Source: Grammothele lineata
Taxonomy: Eukaryota; Basidiomycota; Agaricomycetes; Polyporales; Polyporaceae
Length of the DNA stretch: 55,533 bases
NCBI GenBank assembly: GCA_002150815.3
Contig: NDFF03000238.1
Coordinates: forward strand, 1 to 55,533
Direction of reading: 5' to 3'
Under the pieces are notes generated by a model that saw only the letters and a program-made list of their open reading frames with translations, was not told the origin of the DNA and did no database searches. Below, piece by piece: positions 17,541 through 29,406 of this stretch. Positions within the stretch are counted from its first letter, which is position 1, and the number at the start of each line of letters is the position of its first letter. The translations under genes were made by a program, and so were the position numbers.

Positions 17541-18347
17541 TTAAGGGAGTACACCGCTACTCCGGATGATGCCTGCCCAGCTCCGCAACACATACTTCCC
17601 AAAGAGCTCGATCTCACCAACGGACTGGTCTGCTTTTTGAGTCAGGTCGAGCATGTCGTCCAAGAATTTGTATGCAGTATTTGGCGACGTTAGCTGATGT
17701 AGCTCTGTGTTATGATATGGCTGAGCAAGACGCAATGAAATGGTGTATAGGATGTACGCACCAGCTGCACCATATGCAGCCGCAATGGCTGCTCGCCTCC
17801 GGAACCATGCAGGCTTGCGGGCTTTGGTTTAGAGCATGTTGGGGTGGCAAACATAACGATGAACTTACACCAATGGAGGTGTCCCCAACGATATAGCACG
17901 CATCATCAGCAACGGTGGAAACGTGCTTGAGTCCTGGGATTGGGTCGAAGGGAGGAATGCCGAAGGAAGGAGATGAAAGCAACGCGAACGCCTTGGTCGA
18001 GCATTTCAACATCCCACGATGTTATAGGTATGTGCCTTAAGCTCACCTCCGGGAGACGTGGCAGAACCTCCTCATTCACTTGCAATCTCCTCCTCAGTAC
18101 GTCTCTGAAAGATGGCGGCGTCGAGCCGGGCGTTGCGGCCGACCTCATTTCCCGCCTGGCATGCTCCAGCCAGCCGTTGATCAGCGTCCGTCGCGCATCA
18201 TCTCCAACTCCAAAGAGGGCGTTCACAGCGGCATCTGAGAGTGGTTGTTCGTGCGGCTTCGGGAGGTAGAACACGGATTGAGCAAGAGCTTTGCGGGTGA
18301 AGCCGTGGGTCTTGACGAGGGGGACAGCAAGCTGCAGTAATTGGTTC
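17541..18347 (-). CDS. COQ9: Ubiquinone biosynthesis protein COQ9 (first exon unresolved)
   Basis: Four exons are firm: 18347-18047, 17991-17869, 17813-17762 and 17704-17541, encoding 213 residues that match COQ9 to its end. Landmarks are LAVPLVKTHGFT, the DDARRTLI helix, DDACYIVGD, the AAYGAAELHQLTSP stretch and the terminal SWAGIIRSSGVLP. COQ9 is a mitochondrial lipid-binding protein that presents intermediates to COQ7 for coenzyme Q synthesis. The first firm exon begins in mid-codon (phase 2), so a short upstream exon is missing from this model. Candidate starts are the ATGs at 18533 and 18407, neither joined by a strong donor. The gene is divergent from PWP1. Confidence 0.88.
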
Positions 18348-18626
18348 CTAAAGCATCAGGCAACGTCTAGACAGTCGAACAAGTGACAGAGATGCGACTA
18401 GCCTCATTGTGATCTCTGAGGCTCCGAGAAGGGTACCAGCGGAGTAACGAGTTGGATGAGGGTAAAGACTCGACGGACGCTCAGGTCGCGCCTCGCTCGC
18501 GTGGCCGAGCTCCCGACGCGTCGATACACGCATCACGTGGGGAAAGGATCTCAGATCTGAATTTTGCTCGTCTTCAGGCTCTTGCCCCCCGCGGCTGCGA
18601 TCGCCTTTGCATACTCCCGATCCCCC
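18348..18626. promoter_or_regulatory. Shared COQ9/PWP1 divergent promoter region
   Basis: Fewer than 280 bases separate the first firm COQ9 exon from the PWP1 ATG, and part must encode the missing COQ9 N-terminus. The two housekeeping genes therefore very likely share a bidirectional promoter. No TATA box is obvious. Confidence 0.5.
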
Positions 18627-20693
18627 ATGAGCAGCCTTATATCCTCGGTCGCTTGGTGTGTCTTATACCATTACCGTCTCCGGCGTACAACTGAAGGGTT
18701 TCTCTCGCAGGGTGCGCCGGGGCATCGCGGTACAACACCCCACAAAGTATGTCCTCGACGATCAGGAACTAGAGCGCGTGAGCGCCCTCGCTCGGGTGGA
18801 ACTCGAGGATGCGCGCAAGGAGCTAGAGGCTGCGCATGTTGCAGCGCAGTCTATGGGAAAGGGGGCAGAGGGCGACGAGGCTGATGATGCCGACGAGGAG
18901 GATGAGAGCGCGTGGGTCGAGTGAGTGATCCTTCTATCCCCCGGGCAGCGATGGATTTTGAGTGCACGAGTCTCAAGTGAAGATGACGGCGCAATGGATG
19001 AGGACGTCCCGATGGATCAAGACGAGCCTAAGGCTGAGGGCTCGAATCCCAAAGGCGACGATCTCTCGCAATATAACCTTGATGAATATGACAACGACGA
19101 CGCTATGCCTGGTATGTTTACAACATTTTAACGGATAATCGCAACGAAGCGCCGCATCCAATGCCCAACACCGTCCGCTCCCAGTCACTTGCATGATCCT
19201 AACTGTTTTCATATTCAGGCATGGGTCCCTTCAGCAATATCAAGGGACTCACGTACTACCGGAATAACGACGAGGATCCCTATATCACTCTAAAAGAAGA
19301 CGAGGAAGAACAGGAGCGGGAGGAGCTTGAGGTCCTCCCGTCAGACAATCTCCTGGTTGTTGCCAAAACAGAAGATGAGATTTCTCAGCTTGAGATCTAT
19401 GTCTACGACGAGTCCGAAGAGAATCTCTACGCACACCACGATCTCATGCTCCCCTCCTTCCCTCTCTGTCTCGAGTGGCTTGACTTTCCGCCAATCTCCT
19501 CCCCTTCCCGACGCGAATCGAACGCCTCTTCATCCGACCCCGCACAACAGTTTGGCAATTTCATCGCCGTGGGTACTCTCGACCCCGAGATCGAGATCTG
19601 GTCCCTCGACACCGTCGAGGCGATGTACCCCGACATGGTGCTTGGTCGCCCGGACAAAACCGCCGCGCATGTGCCAACCCCGCTCGGGACGGGCAAGAAG
19701 AAGCGCAAGAAGACTAAAGCGCGCACTGCGACCACCGCGCACCACGTCGACGCTGTGCTCGGTCTCTCGTGGAACCGCACTCACCGGAATCTCCTTGCGA
19801 GCGCGAGCGCGGACAAAACGGTTAAGCTCTGGGACCTCACCCGCGATCCAACAACTACCGGGGGTGAGGGCGAGGGTGCGCTGCGGAGCTTCGACGTCCA
19901 CAAGGACAAAGTGCAGTCGGTACAGTGGAATCAGGCTGAGCCGACAGTGCTCCTTACTGGCAGCTACGACCGGACGGTGCGGACGTTCGACTCGCGCGCA
20001 CCCGATGCAGGCGTGGGTGCGGTCGTTGGTGCGGATGTAGAAGCGTTGCGGTGGGACCCTTGGGAGCCGCACGGGTTCTACGTGCGTCCAGCGTTTCCCT
20101 GATGCCCGTCCGCATTGCTGTTAACGCCGATATCATACAGGTTTCTCTGGAGAACGGTCTCGTGCTCAACTTCGACGCGCGCACGCTGCCGTCGGACCTC
20201 AGCTCGCCCTCTCCAGCGCGCTTCACGGTCGCAGCGCACGACGGCGCGGTGTCCGCGCTGGACGTGAACCCTCACATCCGGGGCTGTATCGCGACCGGTG
20301 GCACAGACAAAACCGTTAAGGTGTGGAACGTTGCCGAGGACCCCGACACGGGCAAGCGGCAGGTCAGCCTCGTCACCTCGCGCGACCTCGGAGTGGTATG
20401 TCATCCAGTTCAGTCTCATGCCCTGTTGTAACTCATAGCATCGGTTGGGTTGGTTGTAGGGCAAAGTGTTCTCGACATCATGGTCGCCTGACGATCCCCT
20501 CACACTCGCGGCGGCAGGATCCAAGGCTAAACTCCAGGTTTGGGACGTCGGCGCGAATGCGGGTGCGCGGAAGGTGCTCGGGCCGAAGCTCGCGGAAGCA
20601 GGAAGGATACTCAAAGAAAAGACGAGCGGTGGCGTCATCGGTGTTGCGAGCGACGATGAGGACAGCAGTGGCGACGAGGGCGATGGCGAGTGA
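18627..20693 (+). CDS. PWP1: Periodic tryptophan protein 1 (WD-repeat ribosome biogenesis factor)
   Basis: Exons 18627-18655, 18711-18920, 18978-19111, 19219-20081, 20141-20395 and 20460-20693 give 574 residues, about the size of yeast Pwp1. The N-terminus (SSVAWVRRGIAV) is the conserved family start and is split by intron 1, which fixes the ATG. An acidic region follows (about 60-125), then DPYITLKEDEEE, then WD repeats including SASADKTVKLWD, TGSYDRTVRTFD and ATGGTDKTVKVWN. Pwp1 acts in the nucleolus in pre-60S assembly and rDNA regulation. A Lys-rich basic stretch (about residues 275-285) could be a nuclear localisation signal. Its 3' end converges on eIF3j, with the stop codons 164 bases apart. 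Confidence 0.93.
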
Positions 20694-20857
20694 TGTGTAT
20701 GTTGTGTATCGATCTGTCGATTGTAGGCTTGTGTACTTTCTTCAAGATGGAGACGAGCGCTGTATCAAACAATGCGAGGGAACGGGTGTGCTACAGCATT
20801 GCACTACGCTACAGCTTGTTCTTGGTGATACACCACTACAGCATCGGGCTAATAAGA

Positions 20858-21886
20858 TTACATGAAGTCGTCGTCGCCGAAATCGTCCAACGCCTCGTTG
20901 TACGCCGTCGTATCCATCCTACAAAAGTCAAAAAGTGTTCAGAATCCTCGCTCGCGAAATAAACACGGTCATGTACGCACTTGCCCGACGGCTTCGCAGC
21001 GCCCAGAGTAGGCTTGGCCGCGGTCTTCGGCTTCTTCTTGCCCGACGCCTTGTCACGCTGCTCCTTCTGCTTCTCGTTCGCGAGCGTGGTGAGCCCACTC
21101 GCGACCTTGCGGGTCTCGACGTCCCGGAGAGGCCCTGCAAGTGCGCGCGCATGGTGCTCGACGAAGGTCGCATAGAGGGGCTTCGACTGATGCCGCTTGA
21201 TGATGCACTCGATGATCTGGTCCGAAAACTCGATGAAGTCCTCCTTTGTGCGCGGCTGTGCGGAGATCAGGGCGTCGAGCTCCTTCGAGGATGTGCCTAT
21301 CCGGGATGAGAGAAAGGCCGCGCTTAGAGCCTCTTGAGGCGAATGCAAGAATGGAGGGACGCACCCCCCAGCGCGACCGCCCCGAAGAGATCCGCAGCGT
21401 TGTTCAAGTCGGCAGCGAGCTCCCGCTCCTTGTCTATCCTCGCCTTCTCGCGCGGGTCAAGCACTGCGTCCTCGTCGTACTCGTCGTCGTCCTCCCCTGC
21501 GGCCGCCTTCGCCGCCTTGAGAGCCTCCTTCTCCGCAAGTTTCGCCTTGAGCGTACCCTTCTTCTTTGGGGGTGCTACGGGGGCTGGCGCAGGCTTCTCT
21601 TCCTCCTCGGATGAGGACGCCTCCCAGTCGCTCTGATGTCCGAGATCGCGTGTGGGGGCCGGACGATCAATAAAAGTGCAGTATCACAGGGAACGTGGGG
21701 ACGCACCACCGGACCATCGTCCTCTTCATCCTCGCCCTCCCACTTACTCTTTACGGGCTTCTTGGGAATCGGGGCGGAGGATGCGGCCTTGGGCGCATCA
21801 TCGTCGGACGCTTCTACACTCCTTGCACTGTTGAGAGAACGTGCTCGGGAGAAAACTCAACGGTGTAGCGTACCCCAGTCAGACAT
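20858..21886 (-). CDS. HCR1: Translation initiation factor eIF3 subunit j (Hcr1)
   Basis: Exons in coding order are 21886-21874, 21813-21707, 21632-21365, 21296-20981 and 20918-20858, giving 254 residues. The very short first exon (13 nt) encodes MSDW and joins an acidic, Lys-rich N-terminal region typical of eIF3j. The core has GTLKAKLAEKE, ADLNNAADL and the TSSKELDALIS/TKEDF segment, and the end has the NEALDDFGDDDFM acidic tail. Hcr1 stabilises eIF3 on the 40S subunit and assists recycling. In the last intron-exon junction I chose the acceptor giving LGGTSSKEL; an alternative closer acceptor would create an unusually short 32-nt intron. Confidence 0.92.
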
Positions 21887-22343
21887 GGTTGCTCTAATGT
21901 GTAGAGGGAAAGCGGCGTGGAAGAAGGAATATAGATGGGCGCAGTGAGCAGGAGATTCGAAAAGACCGCGGCGCGGTAATCGCGTAGATTTACTCGAGCT
22001 CGGCAATCTCCGGCGACATACATCGCTTTTACGTGGAACTTCAGCTGGGCTCTACTGGACCATCCTGGGCCGGTGACATACTCAATTGCGGCATAGAAAC
22101 CAACTACGAACCCAGTTTATGTGCGACACCCGGACCAGAGCATATATGAACAATTGATCAATCATAACAAAAATTTCCCCGGAACAGCCCATACTACATC
22201 CCTTCCATTCACACCAGTGGTCTTCTCGAATCTCGACTCAGACCCCTGAATGCCACAGGGGTCATATTGAGGACCATGGTATTCACCACGTTGAATAGAG
22301 AACTGGGCCAATCAAGTTCTTCTCCTCAGTTCTTGCATTATTA
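21887..22343. other. Intergenic, nothing recognised
   Basis: About 460 bases upstream of eIF3j and downstream of the F-box gene, both on the minus strand. It presumably holds the eIF3j promoter. No TATA box, repeat or gene was recognised. Confidence 0.5.
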
Positions 22344-24388
22344 TCAAGGTAACCTGTTGTAGCGCGCTAACGTCAAAACATAATATGAGCTCTTCTGTAG
22401 AAGCCAGTTCGTGCGTTCAAGACATACCATTGTCATAAACCCGTCATGCGTGGCTACGACCGAGGATTTCTTCCCATAGCTGCTGTCCATGGTCACCTTC
22501 GGCCCGTGGTAGACCGCATACGGAAGCAGCGCCGCACGGCTGACGCAGAGGTGTTCCCGCCACTGCTCCGCCCACTTCTGGTCACCGTGCGCAGGCATAG
22601 CCGCGGGCGGGACATCAAGAAGCTCGACGTGGCGGGAGTACTTGGCTGCCCAGGGATTGAGGTCGAACACAAGCACAGGGCGGGTCTCCCAGTTTCGCTC
22701 GAGGAGCACGCACACCCGCGAGCCGTACGTCCAAGTGGGGACGAAGGTGAACCCGCGCAGGGAGCCGTTGTCCATATCGACGGTGAGTAGGAGCGTGTCC
22801 TGCTGCGCCCACTTGTTCCACTCCAGCCCCCGCGCGGCTGCGGCCCTGTTGGACGGGGACGAATCTGCCCAGTCGATAAGGGAGCGCAGCGTGGCGTACG
22901 GAATGAGGAGGAGCGAGGGGGCTTCGTGGTGCCCCTTCCTCGTGTGTGGGGAGTAGCGATAGTAATGGACAGCGGTCACTTGGAGGGCGGGATCTGGCCA
23001 GAAGGGCGCCCAGGACGGGGGGCGGGGAATGCTTGAATCCTGGATTTGACAGGCTTTGGATCCGGCCAGTAAGTGTAGAATGACGACGGGGCGCTCGAGG
23101 TCTACGTCGTTCGAGCCTTCATCCTTATTATGTGGGTTGAAGCGGAAAACGTGTAGCATGCCAGCCGAGGCGCGAGATATAACAAGGTGGGTATCGTCCA
23201 GTAGCGTATAGGATATACCCCGTTCTAGTCCTCCCAAAGAGTGGTAGAAATAGCTATTTTCTTCGAACTTGCAGCGCTGAGAAATGCGTGAGCCAAGTCT
23301 CGCCAACATTTGTTCGTACATCGAGCAATAATCTAGTGATGAGACTTACCCAGATTCGGGTCCCGGAGCGCCAATCCCACACCTCCAGTTCGGCGTTCCT
23401 GTTGTACGATTGCCCGAGAACGTCGGTGAACCACGCTATGTATCGCCCATGTATCTGAACACTCCACATCAACTGTGCACTCCTTGGGTCACTGTCGACG
23501 GGGCCTCGTTCCCTGACCGCAGTGAATATGGTAGACTGAACGGCATCCGGGTGGGCAAAAGCAGGTCGGCCCAGTGACCGGAGGTTGACAGAGAGCCCTC
23601 TGTAAATCACGGAGACTCTCGGTAATTATGAACAAATTCTGACCATTGTCGGGCGACGCACGATGAATCATGTCGAGAGACGCGTTCCACGAAAACGAAT
23701 AAATCTTGCACGACGTCAACGGAAACCACTACAGGCAGTTTAGCCAGAGACAGCGCCTTGAAGGGGATCTTGCGGTGATGCACCGGAGAGACTGAGTCTA
23801 CGACATTCTTGATTCCATGGGGAGCGTACACGTCGATAACTTCCTCTTGTGGTCTGACAATGACAGTTGATGTTGAACCGCCGAAGGCGAGATATGACAC
23901 AACACTAGTCGTAGAATCGTTGCCAAGGTCCGGTGTTGGCTTGGACAAGAATTGCGCGCCTGTATCCGCAAACATGCCAACGCGTATCTTGGCGTAGTGC
24001 TCACGCAGTTTTGCCAGTCTCTCAGAGACGGTCATATCACTGTTAGCACCGTCTACCATCCCATTGATAGCGAGCTCGATCTTGTACTGTAGAGCCAAGC
24101 TAGTCTGGATAAGACATTCAAACAACTTGCACGTCTATAAGCTAATGCGTGAGTGTTACGACTCGTGCGGATGTTTCTGCGTCGGCGCGTGGCAAGTACC
24201 TTTTTGCAGGAAAACAAGTCATCTGCCGTACAACACAAGAGCACTGCAAGAAGAATGTCCTCAGGCAATTCCAAGAGCTTGCACTTGGCCGGTATGAACG
24301 ACTGGGCAGGTGTGGTTGATGTTTGTGAGCGATGACTGCGTGTCGATCGGGATTTGGATTTGGGTTGGTGAGTTCGGGTACGCTTCAT
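22344..24388 (-). CDS. F-box domain protein
   Basis: Exons in coding order are 24388-24200, 24134-23662, 23599-23350 and 23276-22344, giving 551 residues. A basic Ser/Thr-rich N-terminus is followed by an F-box (about 37-70: LLELPEDILLAVLLCC ... LFSCKKTCKLF). The remainder resembles the beta-propeller-like C-termini common in Agaricomycete F-box proteins, with repeated Trp-containing strands such as WDWRSGTRIW. Such proteins usually recruit substrates to SCF ubiquitin ligases via Skp1; the target is unknown. Near the 3' end, 22427-22395 looks like a 33-nt intron with GTATGT and CAG borders; its length is a multiple of three and it has no stop, so both readings are possible (540 residues if spliced). 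Confidence 0.8.
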
Positions 24389-24842
24389 ACCCTAGCCGGC
24401 AGAAGGAATCAGAGGACTTGCTATCCAGGTTATAGTTTGCAGTTGTGACGTGTCGTGACGTGTCGATATAAGTCATGTCGCGCTTGAGAGTGAAAGATGA
24501 CGGCCGCCAGCGTCAAACAAGAGTGCGGGGTATCACGGGATTGCGGAGAAGAGCGGCCATCTCCCTCCGTTTTTTGCGGATGACTTCTGGTGGCGGCTGG
24601 TGGCGGTCCCACGTTCTGTACATTGCTCGCGATGGAGACGTCGCATGACTTCTGTCCCCGCACCGGCCAACTTTGACACAATCATGGTAACGCGTCCGCC
24701 ACGGTCCAGCCTTCTTCCGCCTGCCCGGTTCCCCACACAACCGACAGGGGCCACCCCGCATTAATTATGCGCTAGACTATATCTCCCGCGACCTCTCAGC
24801 GTTCGAACCTCCATCGACGCACCGTCCGTCGCCTCCTCCCCC
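24389..24842. other. Divergent promoter region, F-box gene and GMC oxidoreductase
   Basis: About 450 bases between two start codons facing apart. A TATAT run at 24778-24782, about 61-65 bases before the GMC start, may be its TATA box. No gene is supported. Confidence 0.45.
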
Positions 24843-27595
24843 ATGCCGCTCTGGTCCACCCTCTTGAGCGGCCACCGAAACCGCAGGCTCGCGCCGCTAT
24901 TACTCGGTGCGCTGGCTATCGTTCTCCGATACTGGTACCGCAAGCCCAAGGCCTTCATCCCCTTTGGGTCTCCGAACGGAGCAGCGAGAAGACTTCGAGC
25001 CCGCGGAGACGAGTATGACTTCGACGAGTACGACGTGATCGTCGTCGGCGGAGGTGCGCCTTTTTGGTTATTCTCCTACGCACCAAGCATTCATGGGTAC
25101 ACCAGGCAACGCCGGTTGTGCTGTCGCGTCGAGATTGTCCGAGGACCCGTCCATTCGCGTCTGTCTCCTCGAAGCTGGTGGAAGGTGCGCACTACGTCCG
25201 ACCGATTATATATGCGGTCTCAACATTGGTTAGCTCCATTAAGCACCCGTTTGTGATGACGCCGGCGGCATATTCACATCTCTTCCATACCGAGCACGAG
25301 TGGGACATGTTTACAGTCCCTCAGACAGACGCCGACGCCCAAACCAGGTATTGGCCTAGAGGTATGTGAAGCATATGTTGGTTGAATAGCATTAACTTAA
25401 CGAACGAATTTTGCAGCTAAACTCCTCGGAGGGTGTGAGTCCTGGTCACGTGCACCCTTCGAGAGTACGAACTAACGCGTACATTTGGCAGGCACTTGCA
25501 TCAATGCACTCATGTGAGTAGTCCTAAAGAGCATTTCTTCCGTCTCTCATCGCTGGTCTGTATCCAGCTTCCACAACTGTGCCCCTGAGGACTATGACGA
25601 ATGGGCCCGCCTTCAAAAGGGTCAAGAAGGAGCCGACCAATGGACCTTCAACGAAATGAGCCAGTGAGTCCTTTTGGCAGACGTCATGAACATGGAAATG
25701 CCGATACTAACCGCGACATAGATACATCCGGAAGTTCGAGACGTATATGCCGAACCCAAAGTTCCCCGACGTGGATGTGTCGCTCCGTGGGCAAAGTGGT
25801 CCGGTGCGAAGTAGGTGTCGCAATCGCCCGGGTTCTAGGGTAAACACATTGTTGCTGATAATAGCCTACTAGCCGGTCTGCATGGATTCACCTCTCCGAC
25901 CACTCCTCGATTCATCGAAGCTTGCAGAGAATTGGGTATACCGCCTGTTGCGGACTTGAATACTCGCAATGGGACACTTGGGGTGTCTAAGGTATGCAGG
26001 ATTTTAACGCGTCTTTTGATCCTGTAACTGACCTTATTCCAAGGCTAGTGAGTACAAAGGTCGCTAGAACTACTCTGAGATGCCTAATTTTCATTTGAGT
26101 GACCTACGTTACACCCGGAGGCCAAAGAGTGACGTCGGAGTCAGCGTACCTCACCCCCGAGGTCCTGGCCCGGCCGAACTTGAAAGTGATCACTCACGCG
26201 CACGTCACTCGCGTTCTGTTCGACCAGTCTGGTCCCAATCCTCGTGCAGTTGGAGCCGAATTCACGCGGCGCAACGGAGATACGTTCCAAGTCAAAGCGA
26301 GGAAGGAAGTCGTGCTTTGGTATGTCAAGTCTTGAGTTCATTGATGGAGAGCGCTCACATTCGGGATGCTGCTAGTGCTGGAGCTGTCAATACTCCCCAT
26401 GTACGTTCCCAACACTCGGAACGCACGCTACTACATGTTTATATGATATCTCCCATGTCAGATTTTGATGCTCTCCGGCGTGGGTCCGGCCGAGCATCTG
26501 GCCGAGCACAACATTGCCGTCGTCGCAGACATGCCGGGCGTTGGATCAAACCTTTTAGACCACCCCGTCATCGACTTCAACCTTCTTGATAAGACGGGCT
26601 CCAGTATCATGAAGCTTCACTCTCCCGGTTTCTCAAACAAACTCGGGTTCATCCGCGAGCTGATGTACTACAATCTGACCGGCAAGGGCATGCTCACTGG
26701 CAATGTACTCTCCCTTACCCCCTTGCACCTTGCTGCGTTTATTTATGTCAGTGATGTAGATGGCAGAAGTAATTGCGTTCGCGCGCGCCACGGATCCCAA
26801 ACTCTTCCCGCCTGAGGAGTTCCCTCCAGAGGTGCTTGAAGACGTGTCGTCTGGTCCGGGTGCGCCGGACATCGAGTTATTCTGCACCCCGTCCGGGTAC
26901 CTTAAGCACGGCATGGTCAAGCTCGAGCCTCGGCACTACTTTGCGCTCCATGCCATCTTGCTGAGGTACGTCCTTGCGTGTCAAATGGCTAAGCATCTTG
27001 ACTGACTCTCCCGCAGGCCGACGAGCAAAGGTACGATCCGCCTCCGGTCAAACAACCCACAGGAGCCACCTATCATCGACCCCAAGTGTGTCCCCAACAG
27101 CTCTCTACGTCATTCACATCAATTGACATTCCCTCTTTCGCAGGTACCTCTCGACAAAGAACGACATGGCCGTCCTCACACGCGCGACGCACCTCCTCGC
27201 GCGCCTCCTCCGTACCGAGCCCCTCGCGTCTATGCTCGACCCCGCTGGTGCCGGTGACCCCACGCTCGACCACGGCTTCGGTGCGCTTCAGGGTGCGGCG
27301 CTCGAAGAGACGATCAAGCGCAAGGTCGAGACGATCTACCACCCGACGAGCACGGCGCGCATGGCGCCCAGGGAGGACGGGGGCGTGCTGGACCCGTACT
27401 TGCGCGTGCATGGGATCCCGAACTTGAGGGTCGTGGACGCGTCGGTGTTCCCGAATATCGTTAGTGGGCATCCGGTGAGCGTTTTTATGAAGTGCTTGGC
27501 ATGTGAGGATGTAGAGCTGATTTCTTCCTGTGTAGTCTGCGCCGATCTTTGCCTTGGCGGAAAAGGCGTCAGACCTCATCAAAGCTGCCATTTGA
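24843..27595 (+). CDS. GMC-family FAD oxidoreductase, membrane-anchored
   Basis: Sixteen exons: 24843-25053, 25106-25184, 25234-25361, 25417-25434, 25492-25513, 25568-25663, 25722-25810, 25873-25991, 26044-26047, 26100-26319, 26376-26400, 26462-26704, 26760-26965, 27017-27085, 27144-27474 and 27536-27595; 639 residues, phase kept. Seen: FAD-binding VVGGGNAGCA (about 69), YWPRGAKLLGGC, the GMC signature around [17 protein letters not shown], the substrate-side motif YHPTSTARM and the C-terminal [12 protein letters not shown] with the catalytic His. The family oxidises alcohols or sugars; this could be an aryl-alcohol or choline-dehydrogenase-like member but the substrate cannot be told. The N-terminus has a hydrophobic segment (about 16-32) flanked by basic residues, more like a membrane anchor than a cleaved signal. 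A 4-nt exon is required. Confidence 0.9.
26044..26047 (+). other. 4-nt microexon of the GMC oxidoreductase
   Basis: GCTA lies between CCAAG and GTGAGTAC. Upstream intron 25992-26043 (52 nt, GTATGC, CTGAC branch site); downstream intron 26048-26099 (52 nt, GTGAGT). It encodes Ala plus the first base of a Met codon, giving GVSK-A-M-TYV as expected for the family. Without it the neighbouring exons are out of phase. Confidence 0.8.
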
Positions 27596-27835
27596 TCGAA
27601 GGCTTGAGAAAAACACTCTACGCTATATCCGTTGAACAAGACATAACTCGTTTCTTGATGAATTTCGTATTTTCATCGCTGTCACGCACGCTGTAATGTA
27701 CAATAGGATCCGTGTATGCCCTCCTGAATCACAGTGTGTCACTAACGCATCATCTCGTCGTTATTCGTACAAAAGAGCGAAACTGAGAAGGGGGATTCGA
27801 TGTCATCATCACCACAACCGCATCCTGATCAATCC

Positions 27836-29406
27836 TCAACCATCGAGACCGAGAATCCTGTTCATCAACTTTTCCTCCCGCTCCTTCGCCTTGATACGTT
27901 GCTCCTGGATCCTCTCCATCCCCGCCTTGATGCTCTTCATGTGCACCTCGATCGGGATCTTGTCCCCTGTAATATCCGGCGCAGCCACGCGCTCCCTAAG
28001 CTCCTCGATCTCCTGGCCCATCGCGTCCACCGTCTGCTGCGCGGCTGCGACGTGCGCCCGCGCGCTACGGCGGTACTCGCTCAGGTCCTTGAGCAGCCCG
28101 AGGTTCTTCTCGAACGACCGCAGTCGGTCGCGGTTCCCGCCGAGGATCGTCCAGAGCTCGGAGAGGAGCGCGTCGCGCGCGGCGCCCTGCGCGAGGTCCT
28201 CGGCGGCGCAGAGCTCGTGCAGCGCGGAGAGGTGCGCGTCTAGGTCGTCGAGCGCGGCGGTGGACGCTGTGAGCTCGAGCACGACCTTTTCGAGCTCGGA
28301 GGAGTGCACGTTGAGCGAGTTGCGGAATGCGGTGAGTAGGGCGTCTCGGGAGGGCTGGGAGGGCGCCAGGGCGTTAAAGGGCCACTGGACGACGCGGACG
28401 AGGGCGTTAGGAGACGACGGAGTCGCCTGCGCGCCCTCGATCGTGTACATCGCGTAGTCGTTGATCGCCGTAATTCTGAACATACAAAGAGTGAGCAACG
28501 GTGGGACAATAGCACACGAGGGATGCGACGGGGGGACGGTGGACGTACGTATCAATGGCCCCATTAATCCTCGCGTTGAGCCTCTGCAGGCCCCTGCCAG
28601 TCTTCCTCGCGTCTTCAATGAAGTCGAACAACATACGCGCGAGGGTATCGCGGCTCTTGATGTCGCTCACGCGCACAAGGGTGACGAGGTCCTTAGTCGC
28701 CATCTCCGCCTGCTTGATGTTGAGAGCGAGCGAATTGCCGCCCATCGGGCTGCTCAGGAGCTGTTCGAAGCTCGAGGTTTGGATCTCGACCAGCCGCGGG
28801 TAGTCCACCCACTGCACCTTGGGGCCTTTCTCTACCGCCGCACGTGGGACGCGACATAGAGCTGAGCTCGAGAGGCCGGGCACCCAGCACACAGGCGCAA
28901 GAATCGCGTGAAGCGCAGCCGAGAGAGTGCTGAAGAGGAGCCCGAGGATCCATAGGAAGAGAAGGATCCCGAGTGGTTTCTTGAGCAGGCGCAGCGCGTG
29001 GTTGAACACAGATCCAAAGTAGCGTGCAGACCATGCCGTGCCGCGCATGATAGCGTCCTGCACGTCGTCCCCGTCGAATAGCGGTTGGCGTTGCTTGCGG
29101 GGCGGGGCAGGCTGTTGAGCTCTGCGAGCCATCTGACGGCGCGGGGGCGTCGCGGAGTAGGTGGTTCTGCCTCCGACAGGACGACGGTGACGAGTGCTTT
29201 GTCGAGGGGTGCCCGGAGTGCCTGGGGGTACCAGCTGGGGCTCTCTACGAATGCTTTCTATATTCTCACAATCTTCCCACTCAGAATCGTGTTCGGTGTC
29301 GTATTGTTCGTTACCGGGTGCGTTGAGAAGTTCCTGTCGTTCAGCCAAGTAAGCCAGCTATCCACAAAGAGCACAAGGAGACCATTACCTCGCCTTCAAT
29401 GGACAT
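27836..29406 (-). CDS. Basidiomycete single-pass membrane protein with coiled coil
   Basis: Exons in coding order are 29406-29389 (18 nt, MSIEGE), 29333-28549 and 28475-27836, giving 480 residues. The N-terminal 85 residues are charged and Pro/Arg-rich. A clear transmembrane helix follows around LGILLFLWILGLLFSTL (about 120-140), then an amphipathic region and a long helical, coiled-coil-like C-terminus rich in Glu, Lys and Arg, ending in Gly-Leu-Asp-Gly. I recognise the general pattern of an uncharacterised basidiomycete family but no named domain; an inner nuclear membrane or ER tether is conceivable, without direct evidence. The 3' end converges on the GMC gene 240 bases away. Confidence 0.8.

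Noticed and set aside
21297..21364. Shorter 32-nt intron variant in eIF3j ending near 21333
   Set aside because: It would add residues not expected before TSSKEL, and the 68-nt intron gives the family-typical LGGTSSKEL join.
25054..25105. 34-nt version of the second-exon intron in the GMC gene
   Set aside because: It would insert extra residues into the FAD-binding glycine motif; the 52-nt version yields GGGNAGCA with normal spacing.
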